A DNA stretch of 64,000 nucleotides from Chitinophagaceae bacterium LGM1 (GTDB taxonomy: Bacteria > Bacteroidota > Bacteroidia > Chitinophagales > Chitinophagaceae). The stretch is taken from positions 2,289,001-2,353,000 of the forward strand of contig CP075895.1 in assembly GCA_018604165.1 (NCBI GenBank), given 5' to 3'. The notes below the pieces were generated by a model. The model saw nothing but the letters and a program-made list of their open reading frames with translations, searched no databases and had not been told where the DNA came from. Within the stretch, counting starts at the first letter, position 1. Every line of letters starts with the position of its first letter. The position numbers and the translations under genes are program-made. Positions 40,961 to 49,704 of this stretch are shown here, piece by piece.

Positions 40961-41248
40961 TAAATAGTTATAAAACTTCTTGTTGCAAGATTTGCACCGT
41001 TGCACGGGCCAGTCATTGAACGTATTTGACTCATTACAATAAGGACAGTTTGCAAATATTGTTCTACAGGTCTTACACAATGTCGATGTTGCAAGTTTTC
41101 TCTTGCCAAGTTCATGCATGATTGTTCTTATGTTAATAAAGCCTATTAAGGTGTTAAGCGAGAAAAAATGTACAATTATTCTTTCCTTATTATGGTCGTA
41201 ATGACGTAAACAGTTTTCTTTATTACAAATAGCACAGCAATTATCCAT
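40958..41248 (-). CDS. Small zinc-ribbon protein
   Basis: 96 residues with four CxxC pairs: CAIC (5-8), CKTC (58-61), CPYC (68-71), CKSC (85-88). The last three form a probable zinc-ribbon bundle at the C terminus; the N-terminal pair may pair with Cys13. No signal peptide. Such proteins bind nucleic acid or act as adaptors; function unknown. Bracketed by an inverted pair of B-type repeats. Confidence 0.65.
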   Translation of the reverse strand: MDNCCAICNKENCLRHYDHNKERIIVHFFSLNTLIGFINIRTIMHELGKRKLATSTLCKTCRTIFANCPYCNESNTFNDWPVQRCKSCNKKFYNYL

Positions 41249-41334
41249 AGTTAGTGCAATTAATGTTTCAAAACTAAGTTGTTTACCGCAAAGCCGCTAA
41301 GCCGCAAAGGTTTTCCGTAAATAAAATATATCAA

Positions 41335-41907
41335 CTAATACCCCTTACCCAAACTGTGGCACTTAGCGGCAGTATGTAATATGGTTGCAGCATCCTGCGG
41401 TATATACATAGTATATATAGGGTATGATGCATCTTGTACAGGCACGCCGCCTGATAAGATGACTGCTTTTTGTAACACAGTAATACTAACCAAACGGCTG
41501 CTTTCCATTTTTTGCAACAACGGTATATTGCCAACCCAATGGTATAACTTTTGGCGTTTCTTCTTAAATCTCTCCCATCTTTTCAGCAATATAGCAAATG
41601 CATCTTTACAATTATTTTGTGTAATGTTTGTGCGCAGTGTATCGCCGTTCTCAAACCTACATGTTATTACCCATGCTGGTTTACTACATGGCCCGAGATT
41701 TATCTCTTCTGATTTTTCTATTACAGGAAAATGAACTATTCCATGTAACCATAATGCACTAGTGTCTGCTTGTTGCAGGTATATGTAAGCTGCAGTTGTT
41801 GGTGTATCCGTTTGTACCGTTAGCTTTTGGTAAAACGTGCTGTCAATACACCGCTGTGCTTGTGCATCGTAGGTAAGTAGTAAAAAGAAGGCAAACAGGT
41901 ATTGCAT
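41335..41907 (-). CDS. Secreted protein of unknown function
   Basis: 190 residues with signal peptide (1-18, ending AQAQ) and a first mature Cys. Mature part contains TFYQKLTVQTDTPTTAAYIY strands and a basic helix (LKRWERFKKKRQKLYHW). No family recognised. It lies downstream of the LytTR regulator gene on the same strand (27 nt gap), so it could be co-transcribed with the two-component genes. Confidence 0.6.
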   Translation of the reverse strand: MQYLFAFFLLLTYDAQAQRCIDSTFYQKLTVQTDTPTTAAYIYLQQADTSALWLHGIVHFPVIEKSEEINLGPCSKPAWVITCRFENGDTLRTNITQNNCKDAFAILLKRWERFKKKRQKLYHWVGNIPLLQKMESSRLVSITVLQKAVILSGGVPVQDASYPIYTMYIPQDAATILHTAAKCHSLGKGY

Positions 41908-41934
41908 ACTATAAAATTACAGCAATATCCCACA

Positions 41935-42669
41935 TCATTCATGCTCGCTGAACATACGGTGAAAATCATCTCTATGTTGGCGGCTGATGGGTATGGCCAC
42001 ACCGTTACTCATATACACCGTACCGGGATGCTCATACCGCCTTACAAACTTGATGTTGATGATATAAGAACGGTGTACCTGACAAAAATTCTGCCCATCG
42101 AGCATGGGGCGGTATTTACCTATGCTGTAAGAGCTCAGCAGTTTTTCATGCAGCTTTACTACAGATGTATACCTGTTTACCGCTTCCAGGTACAGTATAT
42201 CGTCCACATCTACATAGTCTACTCCCTTTTGCGAAGGTATGCCAATCTTTGACTTAGCCGTATAGCTTACCAACATACCCGATGCAATGCGTTTATTATT
42301 AACCCGCTCCAGTGCTTTGTTTACTGTTTTGTAGAGCAGCGTATCGTTGATGGGTTTTAATACATAGCCCGTAGCCCCGAAGTTGAAGGCGTCCAGCGCA
42401 TGTTCTGAATAAGCCGTTACAAATATTACTTCGCTCTGCAAGCCTGGTACAAGCGCCAGCAAATCCATACCGTTTTTCTGGGGCATAGATATATCAAGAA
42501 ACACAATATCGGCAACATTATTTTTCATAGCCTGCAGGGCAGGCTTCCAGCTATTGTAGGTGCCTGTTATCTGTATGTTGTTATACAATTCATCAAGGCT
42601 GTCTTTCAGCAATGCTATTGCTTTCGGTTCGTCATCTACTATTATGCAGGTATAGCGGTTCTCAATCAT
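41935..42669 (-). CDS. LytTR-family response regulator
   Basis: 244 residues. Receiver domain 7-125 with acidic pocket VDDE (11-14) and phospho-acceptor Asp59 (FLDISMP). LytTR DNA-binding domain at about 145-240, with LYLEAVNRYTSVV and QNFCQVHRSYIINIKFV, typical of this family. LytTR proteins bind direct repeats at roughly 21-22 bp spacing. Overlaps the kinase gene by 8 nt, so the pair is translated together. Confidence 0.92.
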   Translation of the reverse strand: MIENRYTCIIVDDEPKAIALLKDSLDELYNNIQITGTYNSWKPALQAMKNNVADIVFLDISMPQKNGMDLLALVPGLQSEVIFVTAYSEHALDAFNFGATGYVLKPINDTLLYKTVNKALERVNNKRIASGMLVSYTAKSKIGIPSQKGVDYVDVDDILYLEAVNRYTSVVKLHEKLLSSYSIGKYRPMLDGQNFCQVHRSYIINIKFVRRYEHPGTVYMSNGVAIPISRQHRDDFHRMFSEHE

Positions 42670-45600
42670 TCAATGTATAGTTTATGGTAAGTACTACAAT
42701 GGTGCCTGTATCGGGCAGTTGTTTGTCTATGTATTCAATTTGTATATCTACCGGCTCGTACTTGTTGAATGTTTCTATCAATTCTTTCACAAGGTCTGTA
42801 CCGTAAGATTGTGTTTTATAGGTAGTATTATTGTTAATATCTTTCGATTTCTGTCTGCCTATACCATCATCGTCAATAGTGCATATCAATGCCCCATATG
42901 CATTTTTATCAAAGCGCAGCAACAACCGCCCCGCACTCTCTTTGTGAAACAACCCGTGGCTGATGGCATTCTCTACCAGCGGCTGCAGCAGCAGTGCAGG
43001 TATTTTCGTGTTATAGATGTTGATGCCATCTGCTACTTCCACATCAAACTCAAAAAGGTTTTCAAACCTCGACTGTTGCAGCAATACGTACTTCTTCAGG
43101 TTGTCTATTTCTTCATCCAGCATTATGTATTTATCACGAGATGATTTGATATAAGCACGCAGCAGTTCAGAGAAAGATGCGATATGCTCATACGCCTCAT
43201 CCATCTGTCGTTTTTTGATGTAATACAACCCGGTACTGAGTGTATTGAAAATAAAGTGCGGATTTATCTGTGCGTGTATAGACTTTAACTCAAGCGATGT
43301 ACGCAGGCTATTCAGTTCTGTTTCCAGGTTTTTGCGTGCATTTTTTCGGTTTACTATATTTCTTGTTATCAACATCACCGCCCATACCATCATCAACAGC
43401 AGCCCCACACCACCGGCAAACAGCAACCACTTGCCTGTATTGGTTTGCCACCATTTGGGCATCATGTATAGCTTTACATACACAGGCTTGCTTAGCCAGC
43501 CGTCGTCTCCGGTGCGTAGCAGCACATCGTAATACACACCGGGCTTCAGGCCCGTTACAAACCACTCGTTATTGGTAAGCTGCTGCCATCTGTCTTGCAC
43601 ACCTTTTATGTAGTAATAATATACAGGCTGGCCTACACCTGCCGGGTTTACAACATCCATCTGCAGCACGGGGCTTGCCTGCTGCACGCGCACTGTATCG
43701 CCCCATGCAAGGCTGTGCTGCCTGCCATCTATACGTGCAAAAAGGGAATGGGGGAAATAGGCTGGTGCGGCAAAGAGGGTATCGTGCGGTATAGCAATAC
43801 GGTACATGGCTTTGTCTGTATTCATCCACACTTCCGTATCCGATACGTGTATTTTGCCTTCGTTAATGAATTTATAACTGGCATATTTATAATTGGGCAT
43901 ATACACAGGCCCCGCAATGCTGCCATCGTGGTATATTTTATAAAAGCATAGCCCCCATTTAGAAGCCAGTACCAGGTTGTTATTATACAACTCTGCCACC
44001 ATATTATCCAGCCGCATGTTATTAGGCAGCCTCTGCAGGCGGCGTTTGTAAATATCAAAAAACAGCACTTTATCAGTAGTAATAATAATGAAATCGCCAC
44101 GGGGTGTCAGCAGTATTTTACCTATACTGTCTATCCCCATTTGCCGTAGTGCGGCTGCGCTCACACTTCTTTCTATATTTTTTGATAAGTTGTAAGCGTG
44201 CAGCTTGTTTTCTTCTGCAAAGTATAGTTGATGAGAAATAGTATCTGCCACATCAGTATTGGTGCTATACTGCCTGATGGTGGTAAACAAAGCAGAATCT
44301 CCGAAGCGAACCATTTTTGCTAATGACTGTATAACCCTGTAGTAGATAGTATCTTTATTATAAAGATAGGTTTTTACATTTGTGCTCGTGATGGTGTACA
44401 TCAACAGCCGCTGTTGCGACATTTTTTTCAGTTCCCACGCAGGGTCGTAAGAATAAGTAATACCATCAACTATATTTTGTATCCTGAGCGATTGCTCATA
44501 CAAAAAAAACGCGCCACCTCTGGTACCTATCAGGCTCTTCTCTTTATCATAAGCCTTTATAGAATACATATACCAATCTTTGGGCAAATCGTGTACGATG
44601 CAGCTACCGTCTTTACGGATTGCGTAGAGTTTTTCTGTATTATTGTTCCACCAGTATTGTGTACCCATTGCCGAAGCCCCGGCGTATACGGCATCCTTCA
44701 TATCTGCCTTGTCATATACATTAAAGTTGTTTGTACCATAGTGTTGGTAGTATCCTTTATTATTGGTTGTTACTATGGCATTCCATATATCGTCTCGGTG
44801 CAGATACACTATCACCGCGTCTGTAGTATCTGCAGGATGTACTAACCGGCTGATGCGAAATTGTTCAATTACATTGGCCGAATCGCTGAATATTGTAACA
44901 CGCTTGCCTGTGTAAAGCGATAAGTATTTGTTATCAAAATTGAAGTGGATTATTTTTTCACCCTTTTCAAAGTCGTGGTTGTATGTTTTAAAAACACAAT
45001 TCTTGACATTCAGAAAATATATCCCACCCCGCAAATTGTGATATCCGATAATATAATTACTGGCAAATGCACGGTCTCGTTGAAGGGAGTCTGCAAAAGA
45101 GTAGACAGATGGTGGCAGCCTGCATAGGTATTGTTTTACCAGTTTACCTTTTGACATCTCCCGTTTATAAATGGTATCGTTCAGCAACTCATAATGGCTG
45201 CCTTCATTATCAAAACCATTCAGCCTGGGTTGGTCTTCAGGCGCATAGTAGGTTTCGGTAGTAAGGGTATCTCTATAATAAACTAGCGTTATATATAAGC
45301 CTAACCTATAACTGGCAGAGTCTTTCATAGAGTACAGCATAAACGCAATACCGCCTTTTATAGATTGCATATTGCGCGGGTAGTATTCCTTATCTGTATT
45401 ACTGTTTAATATCTTATAAAACTTATCGTTGTATATATACCCCACGCAACTGCTGATGCTGCCCAGCCATATTCGGTTTTTGTCATCCACCACCAGTTTC
45501 CATACATCCTCATTGGGTATGCCATCGGCCTTGCCGAATTTGCGAAAGCTATAGCCGTTGTATTTCAGCACACCTTGTGTGGTAGCCAGCCACAGGTAGC

Positions 45601-45766
45601 CTTGCTTATCGCGTGTGGCCATATATACGTGGTTGGATGGCAGGTAATTGTCAGCATCATACTTATATATCATGGGCTTGCCCTGTGCCATAGCAGGTTC
45701 TGCCCCGCCCCATAGTATCAGCAGGCAGGCAACAGCCAATAAGTATATAATGGGTTTGCAATGCAA
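42662..45766 (-). CDS. Two-component propeller sensor kinase (LytS-type)
   Basis: 1034 residues: signal peptide (1-27), about 14 propeller repeats in two seven-bladed domains (about 30-700; WLATTQGVLKYNGYSF-like blades near the start), a Y_Y_Y domain at about 710-790, one transmembrane helix at about 800-825, a coiled coil, and a His_kinase domain with phospho-acceptor His837 (INPHFIFNT), then a HATPase_c with LVENAISHGL and DDDGIG. Stimulus probably an extracellular glycan or envelope molecule, by analogy to hybrid two-component propeller systems, but the DNA-binding part is a separate LytTR protein, unlike the hybrid systems. Confidence 0.9.
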   Translation of the reverse strand: MHCKPIIYLLAVACLLILWGGAEPAMAQGKPMIYKYDADNYLPSNHVYMATRDKQGYLWLATTQGVLKYNGYSFRKFGKADGIPNEDVWKLVVDDKNRIWLGSISSCVGYIYNDKFYKILNSNTDKEYYPRNMQSIKGGIAFMLYSMKDSASYRLGLYITLVYYRDTLTTETYYAPEDQPRLNGFDNEGSHYELLNDTIYKREMSKGKLVKQYLCRLPPSVYSFADSLQRDRAFASNYIIGYHNLRGGIYFLNVKNCVFKTYNHDFEKGEKIIHFNFDNKYLSLYTGKRVTIFSDSANVIEQFRISRLVHPADTTDAVIVYLHRDDIWNAIVTTNNKGYYQHYGTNNFNVYDKADMKDAVYAGASAMGTQYWWNNNTEKLYAIRKDGSCIVHDLPKDWYMYSIKAYDKEKSLIGTRGGAFFLYEQSLRIQNIVDGITYSYDPAWELKKMSQQRLLMYTITSTNVKTYLYNKDTIYYRVIQSLAKMVRFGDSALFTTIRQYSTNTDVADTISHQLYFAEENKLHAYNLSKNIERSVSAAALRQMGIDSIGKILLTPRGDFIIITTDKVLFFDIYKRRLQRLPNNMRLDNMVAELYNNNLVLASKWGLCFYKIYHDGSIAGPVYMPNYKYASYKFINEGKIHVSDTEVWMNTDKAMYRIAIPHDTLFAAPAYFPHSLFARIDGRQHSLAWGDTVRVQQASPVLQMDVVNPAGVGQPVYYYYIKGVQDRWQQLTNNEWFVTGLKPGVYYDVLLRTGDDGWLSKPVYVKLYMMPKWWQTNTGKWLLFAGGVGLLLMMVWAVMLITRNIVNRKNARKNLETELNSLRTSLELKSIHAQINPHFIFNTLSTGLYYIKKRQMDEAYEHIASFSELLRAYIKSSRDKYIMLDEEIDNLKKYVLLQQSRFENLFEFDVEVADGINIYNTKIPALLLQPLVENAISHGLFHKESAGRLLLRFDKNAYGALICTIDDDGIGRQKSKDINNNTTYKTQSYGTDLVKELIETFNKYEPVDIQIEYIDKQLPDTGTIVVLTINYTLND

Positions 45767-45879
45767 AGTGGATGCTCCTGTAAAATATGGCTACAATATA
45801 ATGCAATGGGCTTAATGATACCGCACCTGTAGTTGCATCATTCTACGGATAGCCGTTATCGTACTACCAATGGCAGCTA

Positions 45880-46494
45880 TTAACGCCTGATGCGGAAGCG
45901 CATATCTACCTGAAAATTGTGGATATAGTAATCGGGCGACACCGCACCGGCGTATGTATTAGTACGGTATGGTAAAGCAAACGTGGTGTACCTGAGCCCT
46001 AAGAATATGCGGTTTTTGATGCGCAGCCCGCCATGCAGCTCGCCCGATGCATTAAAACGGGTTTCTTCTCTGAAGGTACCCACCTCTACGGCAGGTACTA
46101 TACCTGCACCCACACACAGGGATACTTTGCTGCGGTGTACAGGCATATAAGCTACCCCCGCACCCGCACCCAGTGATGCTGCGTTGATGTTGACAATAGT
46201 ATAACTAGGGTACAGACTGCTATACCTGTCCACCACTTCCAGATTGTTGGTATGCAGCCTTATGGGCAGAAATACATATACTTTACGATTGCCGCGGTCC
46301 AGATTAATATCTGTAGTAAACGATAATGCCAGATTGCTGAATGGCGTATTGTTACCATTTATATAATTGTACTGCTGGCTGAAGGTGCTGCTGCCAAACA
46401 AGAAACCAACATCTACCGAGTTTTTCCGGGCTTGTACCTGTATGCCCGATAGTAATATCAGCACAATAATAATGTAGCGCATATATACAGCCAT
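45880..46494 (-). CDS. Secreted beta-barrel-like protein
   Basis: 204 residues (or 200 from the ATG at 46482), signal peptide ending QVQA. Mature part alternates hydrophobic and polar residues with Gly and Tyr turns (VGFLFGSSTFSQQYNYINGN; LRYTTFALPYRTNTYAG), and ends in VDMRFRIRR, consistent with a small outer-membrane beta-barrel of about 8 strands. Function unknown. Located upstream of the sensor kinase on the same strand. Confidence 0.55.
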   Translation of the reverse strand: MAVYMRYIIIVLILLSGIQVQARKNSVDVGFLFGSSTFSQQYNYINGNNTPFSNLALSFTTDINLDRGNRKVYVFLPIRLHTNNLEVVDRYSSLYPSYTIVNINAASLGAGAGVAYMPVHRSKVSLCVGAGIVPAVEVGTFREETRFNASGELHGGLRIKNRIFLGLRYTTFALPYRTNTYAGAVSPDYYIHNFQVDMRFRIRR

Positions 46495-46773
46495 TGTGTG
46501 TTATGAATAATAAGAACAAATATACCCAACAAACGTATGGATATACGGTTTATTGCATACACACAGCATGTATTTTGTACCACAGGCACAAGAATCAGTT
46601 ATCTTTTGTATCAGTATTTTAACCCCGGATTAATACGCCAAAACTTTTAGTTTTTTTGTGTGTTTATCTCTAACACGTGCAGCAACTGCTGCGTCATTAT
46701 ACAGCACAAGGCCTTTTAAATCAATTCAATCTGAACCTTTTTTAAAAACAGTACAACAACAAAAACAGTAATT

Positions 46774-48069
46774 ATGAGAAAGAATTTACTACTGATACTG
46801 GCAATGCTCTGCACCGTGGTGGCACATGCACAGTTTACCTTTAGCGGCACAGTGCTTACAACAGGTGGCGCACCCGTTGTAGGGCAAACCGTATGGGTAA
46901 TGAGCGACAGCAGCCGTGGCTGGAAGAGTACAACACATGGTGCTTTCTTCAGCCTTACCGCGGTAACTAACAGCACAGGTGCCTATACGGTAACTATGCC
47001 AAGCACTACCCTCAGCGGCCACCCTATTTGGGCTTCTACCATCAACTGTACCGGTGGCACACCCGCTACGTTGAACAACCTGCATACCTATGCGGGCGTA
47101 AACATCAGCAGCAATTTCACCAAATGCGTGCCGCCACCACCGCCAACCATTAGCGGTACAATAACACTTGGCACTGGCACTACGCCTGCCAATGGCGCTA
47201 AAGTAATGCTGATAGACCGCGGCATGGACTCTATATGGACAGGCACTACATGGACATGGGGCATGACGCTGAAAGCTATAGACAGCACCATAACCAGCAG
47301 TACAGGCACATACAGTTTCACCATCAATTCAGGCCATGTAAATGATACCATGTTGGTAAAAGCCTTCCTACTGCCATCGCACAGCAGCTACAGCAGCTAC
47401 CTGCCTTCTTACCACACATCATCGCTGATATGGAGCAGCGCAACTGCTATACCATATACTGGCGCATCTATCACTGCCAACATAGCCCTGATAGGCGGCA
47501 CTAACCCCGGTGGCCCGGGCTTTGTAGGTGGCAGCGTATTGGCAGGTGCCAACAAAAGCACAGCCGCAGGAGACCCACTGCCCAACAGGTTGATAATACT
47601 CACTAACGCGGCCAACCAAGCCATAGCATATACATACAGCAATGCCAGCGGACAGTTCAGCTTCCCGGGCGTACCGTATGGCAGCTACAAAATATTTGGC
47701 GATGTGGGTGGCAAAACAAGCACGCCGCTTAGCTTCACACTCAGCACGGCTGCACCATCTGCTGCTTTCATCAAGTTCGAGGAGAAATCGCAGACATTCA
47801 ATGCCAGTATGCCACCAACAGGCATAGCAGGTGTAGCAACACAAGCTGCAGGCATCTACCCCAACCCTGCTAAAAACAACATCGCCATCACAGGCCTTAC
47901 GGGCGATGCACAGGTTACTATATACGATGTAACAGGCAAAACAGTAGTAGCACAAACTGTAACGGCAAACAACAACAACATAAACATAGCAACACTGGCA
48001 GCAGGCAACTATATACTGAAGCTGGCTACTGCTACAGAAGTATCTACCAGCAAACTGGTAAAAGAATAA
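46774..48069 (+). CDS. T9SS protein with carboxypeptidase-regulatory-like domains
   Basis: 431 residues. Signal peptide (1-19, ending AHAQ), then three Ig-like units (about 21-110, 118-235, 245-335), each starting FTFSGTV-like or ISGTITLG and including a STGAYTV or SGQFSFPG turn, as in carboxypeptidase-regulatory-like beta-sandwiches. A Pro-rich linker (PPPPTISG) lies between units one and two. The C terminus is a type A sorting domain (GIYPNPAKNN, then GNYILKLAT). Exported to the cell surface by T9SS. No enzyme part present. Confidence 0.85.
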   Translation: MRKNLLLILAMLCTVVAHAQFTFSGTVLTTGGAPVVGQTVWVMSDSSRGWKSTTHGAFFSLTAVTNSTGAYTVTMPSTTLSGHPIWASTINCTGGTPATLNNLHTYAGVNISSNFTKCVPPPPPTISGTITLGTGTTPANGAKVMLIDRGMDSIWTGTTWTWGMTLKAIDSTITSSTGTYSFTINSGHVNDTMLVKAFLLPSHSSYSSYLPSYHTSSLIWSSATAIPYTGASITANIALIGGTNPGGPGFVGGSVLAGANKSTAAGDPLPNRLIILTNAANQAIAYTYSNASGQFSFPGVPYGSYKIFGDVGGKTSTPLSFTLSTAAPSAAFIKFEEKSQTFNASMPPTGIAGVATQAAGIYPNPAKNNIAITGLTGDAQVTIYDVTGKTVVAQTVTANNNNINIATLAAGNYILKLATATEVSTSKLVKE

Positions 48070-48152
48070 GCACCTACGTAACTGCCTGCAAGAACAGAAC
48101 GGTAAAGGCAGTGATACATTCCGCGGAAAGTCGGGATATCATAATCAACCAA

Positions 48153-48188
48153 GCCCCCTGCTAATCGTAGCAGGGGGCATTTTTTTTA
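48153..48188 (+). terminator. Intrinsic terminator
   Basis: A perfect 11-bp stem (GCCCCCTGCTA/TAGCAGGGGGC) with loop ATCG, then A and eight T. It lies between convergent genes. Confidence 0.9.
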
Positions 48189-48731
48189 CTTCCGTTCATC
48201 CAACCTGTACCATGTTACGGGTAGCCCTTCGCGCCAAAAGGGTGTACCATCGTAGTTGAAGGTTTCTACAAACACAAAGCCCAGTTTCTCCAGTATGTGG
48301 CGAGACGCTTTGTTATCTACTTCCGTCATGGCATAAATGTCTTTAAAGCCCAGCACTTCTATACCATAGTCCAGCGATGCTTTGGCAGCCTCGTAGGCAT
48401 AGCCCTTGCCCCAGTAAGGGCGTGCATGTCGGTAGCCAAAGTCGTAATGCCCCGTGTGGTTGTTCACCGCTTCGGTCATCAGTTTGTAGCCCGTCCATCC
48501 AATAAACTCGCCCGTATCTTTCAGTGTTACTGCCCAGCGTCCTATACCATTGTCTGCATATTGCTGGCGTACGAATGCTATCACGTTTCGTGCTTCTTCA
48601 ATATCCGTTTGTGGTTTGTTGCCCAGGTATTTATGTACTTCGGCATCGCTATCCATAGCAAACATGGCGGCATCATCTTCCGGCAATAGCTCTCGTATCA
48701 GCAGGCGGGGTGTTTCTATATGTACACTCAT
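48186..48731 (-). CDS. GNAT N-acetyltransferase (RimJ/RimL-like)
   Basis: About 181 residues from the ATG at 48731 (MSVHIETPRLLIRELLPEDD), the usual start of the RimJ/RimL group; the frame to 48776 is less likely. Conserved strands follow: VTLKDTGEFIGWTGY, then YWGKGYAYEAAKA, the acetyl-CoA binding loop, and MTEVDNKASRHILEKLGF, the family hallmark near the end. Transfers acetyl from acetyl-CoA to an amine; substrate unknown (protein N terminus or small molecule). Confidence 0.9.
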   Translation of the reverse strand: MSVHIETPRLLIRELLPEDDAAMFAMDSDAEVHKYLGNKPQTDIEEARNVIAFVRQQYADNGIGRWAVTLKDTGEFIGWTGYKLMTEAVNNHTGHYDFGYRHARPYWGKGYAYEAAKASLDYGIEVLGFKDIYAMTEVDNKASRHILEKLGFVFVETFNYDGTPFWREGLPVTWYRLDERK

Positions 48732-48779
48732 CGGCAATAGTTTTTGTTGTAACTTTCTACTACAACGAATATACAATCT

Positions 48780-49145
48780 ATGAAAAAACTACTATTCATC
48801 ACACTATCATTATGCGCCATCGCTGCCACATCTTGCAGAAAGAATGAGAGCGATTTCATCATTACAGGCAAGGTAGTATATGCAGACAATAACGAACCTG
48901 TAAAGACCACCACCATGCGCCTGATGATTATCAAAAACAGGAGTATCATGCCCAATGCTGATGGCAAGCTAACATCTTACCCATTTGCTACAGATAGCAC
49001 AGGTGACTTTACCATACGTTGCAGCGCACACCGAAAAGACCATTGGTATATAGCCACCCCCGATAACGAAAAAGCATTGGACTATGGGGGACAATTTTTG
49101 AAGCAAGTGAATGTAGAAAACCGCATACTGAAAATAGAACGCTAA
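48780..49145 (+). CDS. Small lipoprotein with carboxypeptidase-like domain
   Basis: 121 residues; lipobox AATSC puts Cys at 19. The mature part is one carboxypeptidase-regulatory-like sandwich (ITGKVVYADNNEPVKTTT, then DSTGDFTIRC). Divergent from the acetyltransferase gene with a 48-nt gap containing a TAACTTTC -7-like element. Function unknown. Confidence 0.7.
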   Translation: MKKLLFITLSLCAIAATSCRKNESDFIITGKVVYADNNEPVKTTTMRLMIIKNRSIMPNADGKLTSYPFATDSTGDFTIRCSAHRKDHWYIATPDNEKALDYGGQFLKQVNVENRILKIER

Positions 49146-49156
49146 CAAATAAGGCA

Positions 49157-49531
49157 ATGAAAAAATACACCACCACAAGCGAATACATTAAAGACATACC
49201 ACCACAAGCGCAAGCCCGTGTAGATGATATACGTGCCATACTGGGCAAGCTGCTGCCCGATGCAGAAGAAGTTATCAGCTACAATATGCCCGCATACAAG
49301 CAGTATGGTAAGGTGATAGTGTACTATGCAGCCTACAAAGCGCATCTGGGCTTTTACCCCACCAACACACCTATTACCGAATTTGCTGCAGCGCTTACCA
49401 AATACAAAACATCCAAAGGGGCTATACAGTTTCCGCTGGATAAACCACTGCCCAAAGGGTTGATAAAAAAGATAGTGCAATATAGGGTAGCGCAGGTAAA
49501 GCCCATCGCTACTTCTCCCAAGGGTAGGTGA
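49157..49531 (+). CDS. DUF1801 protein (YdhG-like)
   Basis: 124 residues, cytosolic. Matches the DUF1801 pattern: N-terminal TSEYIKDIPPQAQARVDDIR, then EEVISYNMPAYKQYGKVIVYYA and FPLDKPLPKGLIKKIVQYRV. The family includes Bacillus YdhG, proposed as an iron chaperone; the role is not well proven. It follows the lipoprotein gene by 11 nt, so the pair may form an operon. Confidence 0.85.
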   Translation: MKKYTTTSEYIKDIPPQAQARVDDIRAILGKLLPDAEEVISYNMPAYKQYGKVIVYYAAYKAHLGFYPTNTPITEFAAALTKYKTSKGAIQFPLDKPLPKGLIKKIVQYRVAQVKPIATSPKGR

Positions 49532-49655
49532 TGTGAACCGGGACTTGTAGGATTAGGCTGATGAGCTCGGGTAAAGATGTATTACATTTCTTTGCGCCTC
49601 TGCGTTTTTGCGGTTAAAAGCCCCTGCTTGGGAGGGGTTGGGGGAGGCTTCTTTT
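49532..49655 (+). repeat. Composite C-B-A repeat
   Basis: GAACCGGGACTTGTAGGATT (C), GCGCCTCTGCGTTTTTGCGG (B) and CCCCTGCTTGGGAGGGG (A-like) in this order, between the DUF1801 gene and the first ELWxTDGT gene. Confidence 0.75.
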
Positions 49656-49704
49656 CCCAAATACATTATGTAACTTTATACTGCATCAAAACATCCCCCG
49701 TTTT

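Noticed and set aside
42662-45766. Hybrid two-component system of the HTCS type for polysaccharide utilisation
   Set aside because: The protein ends after the kinase domain; the regulator is a separate LytTR protein, and no SusC/SusD genes are nearby.
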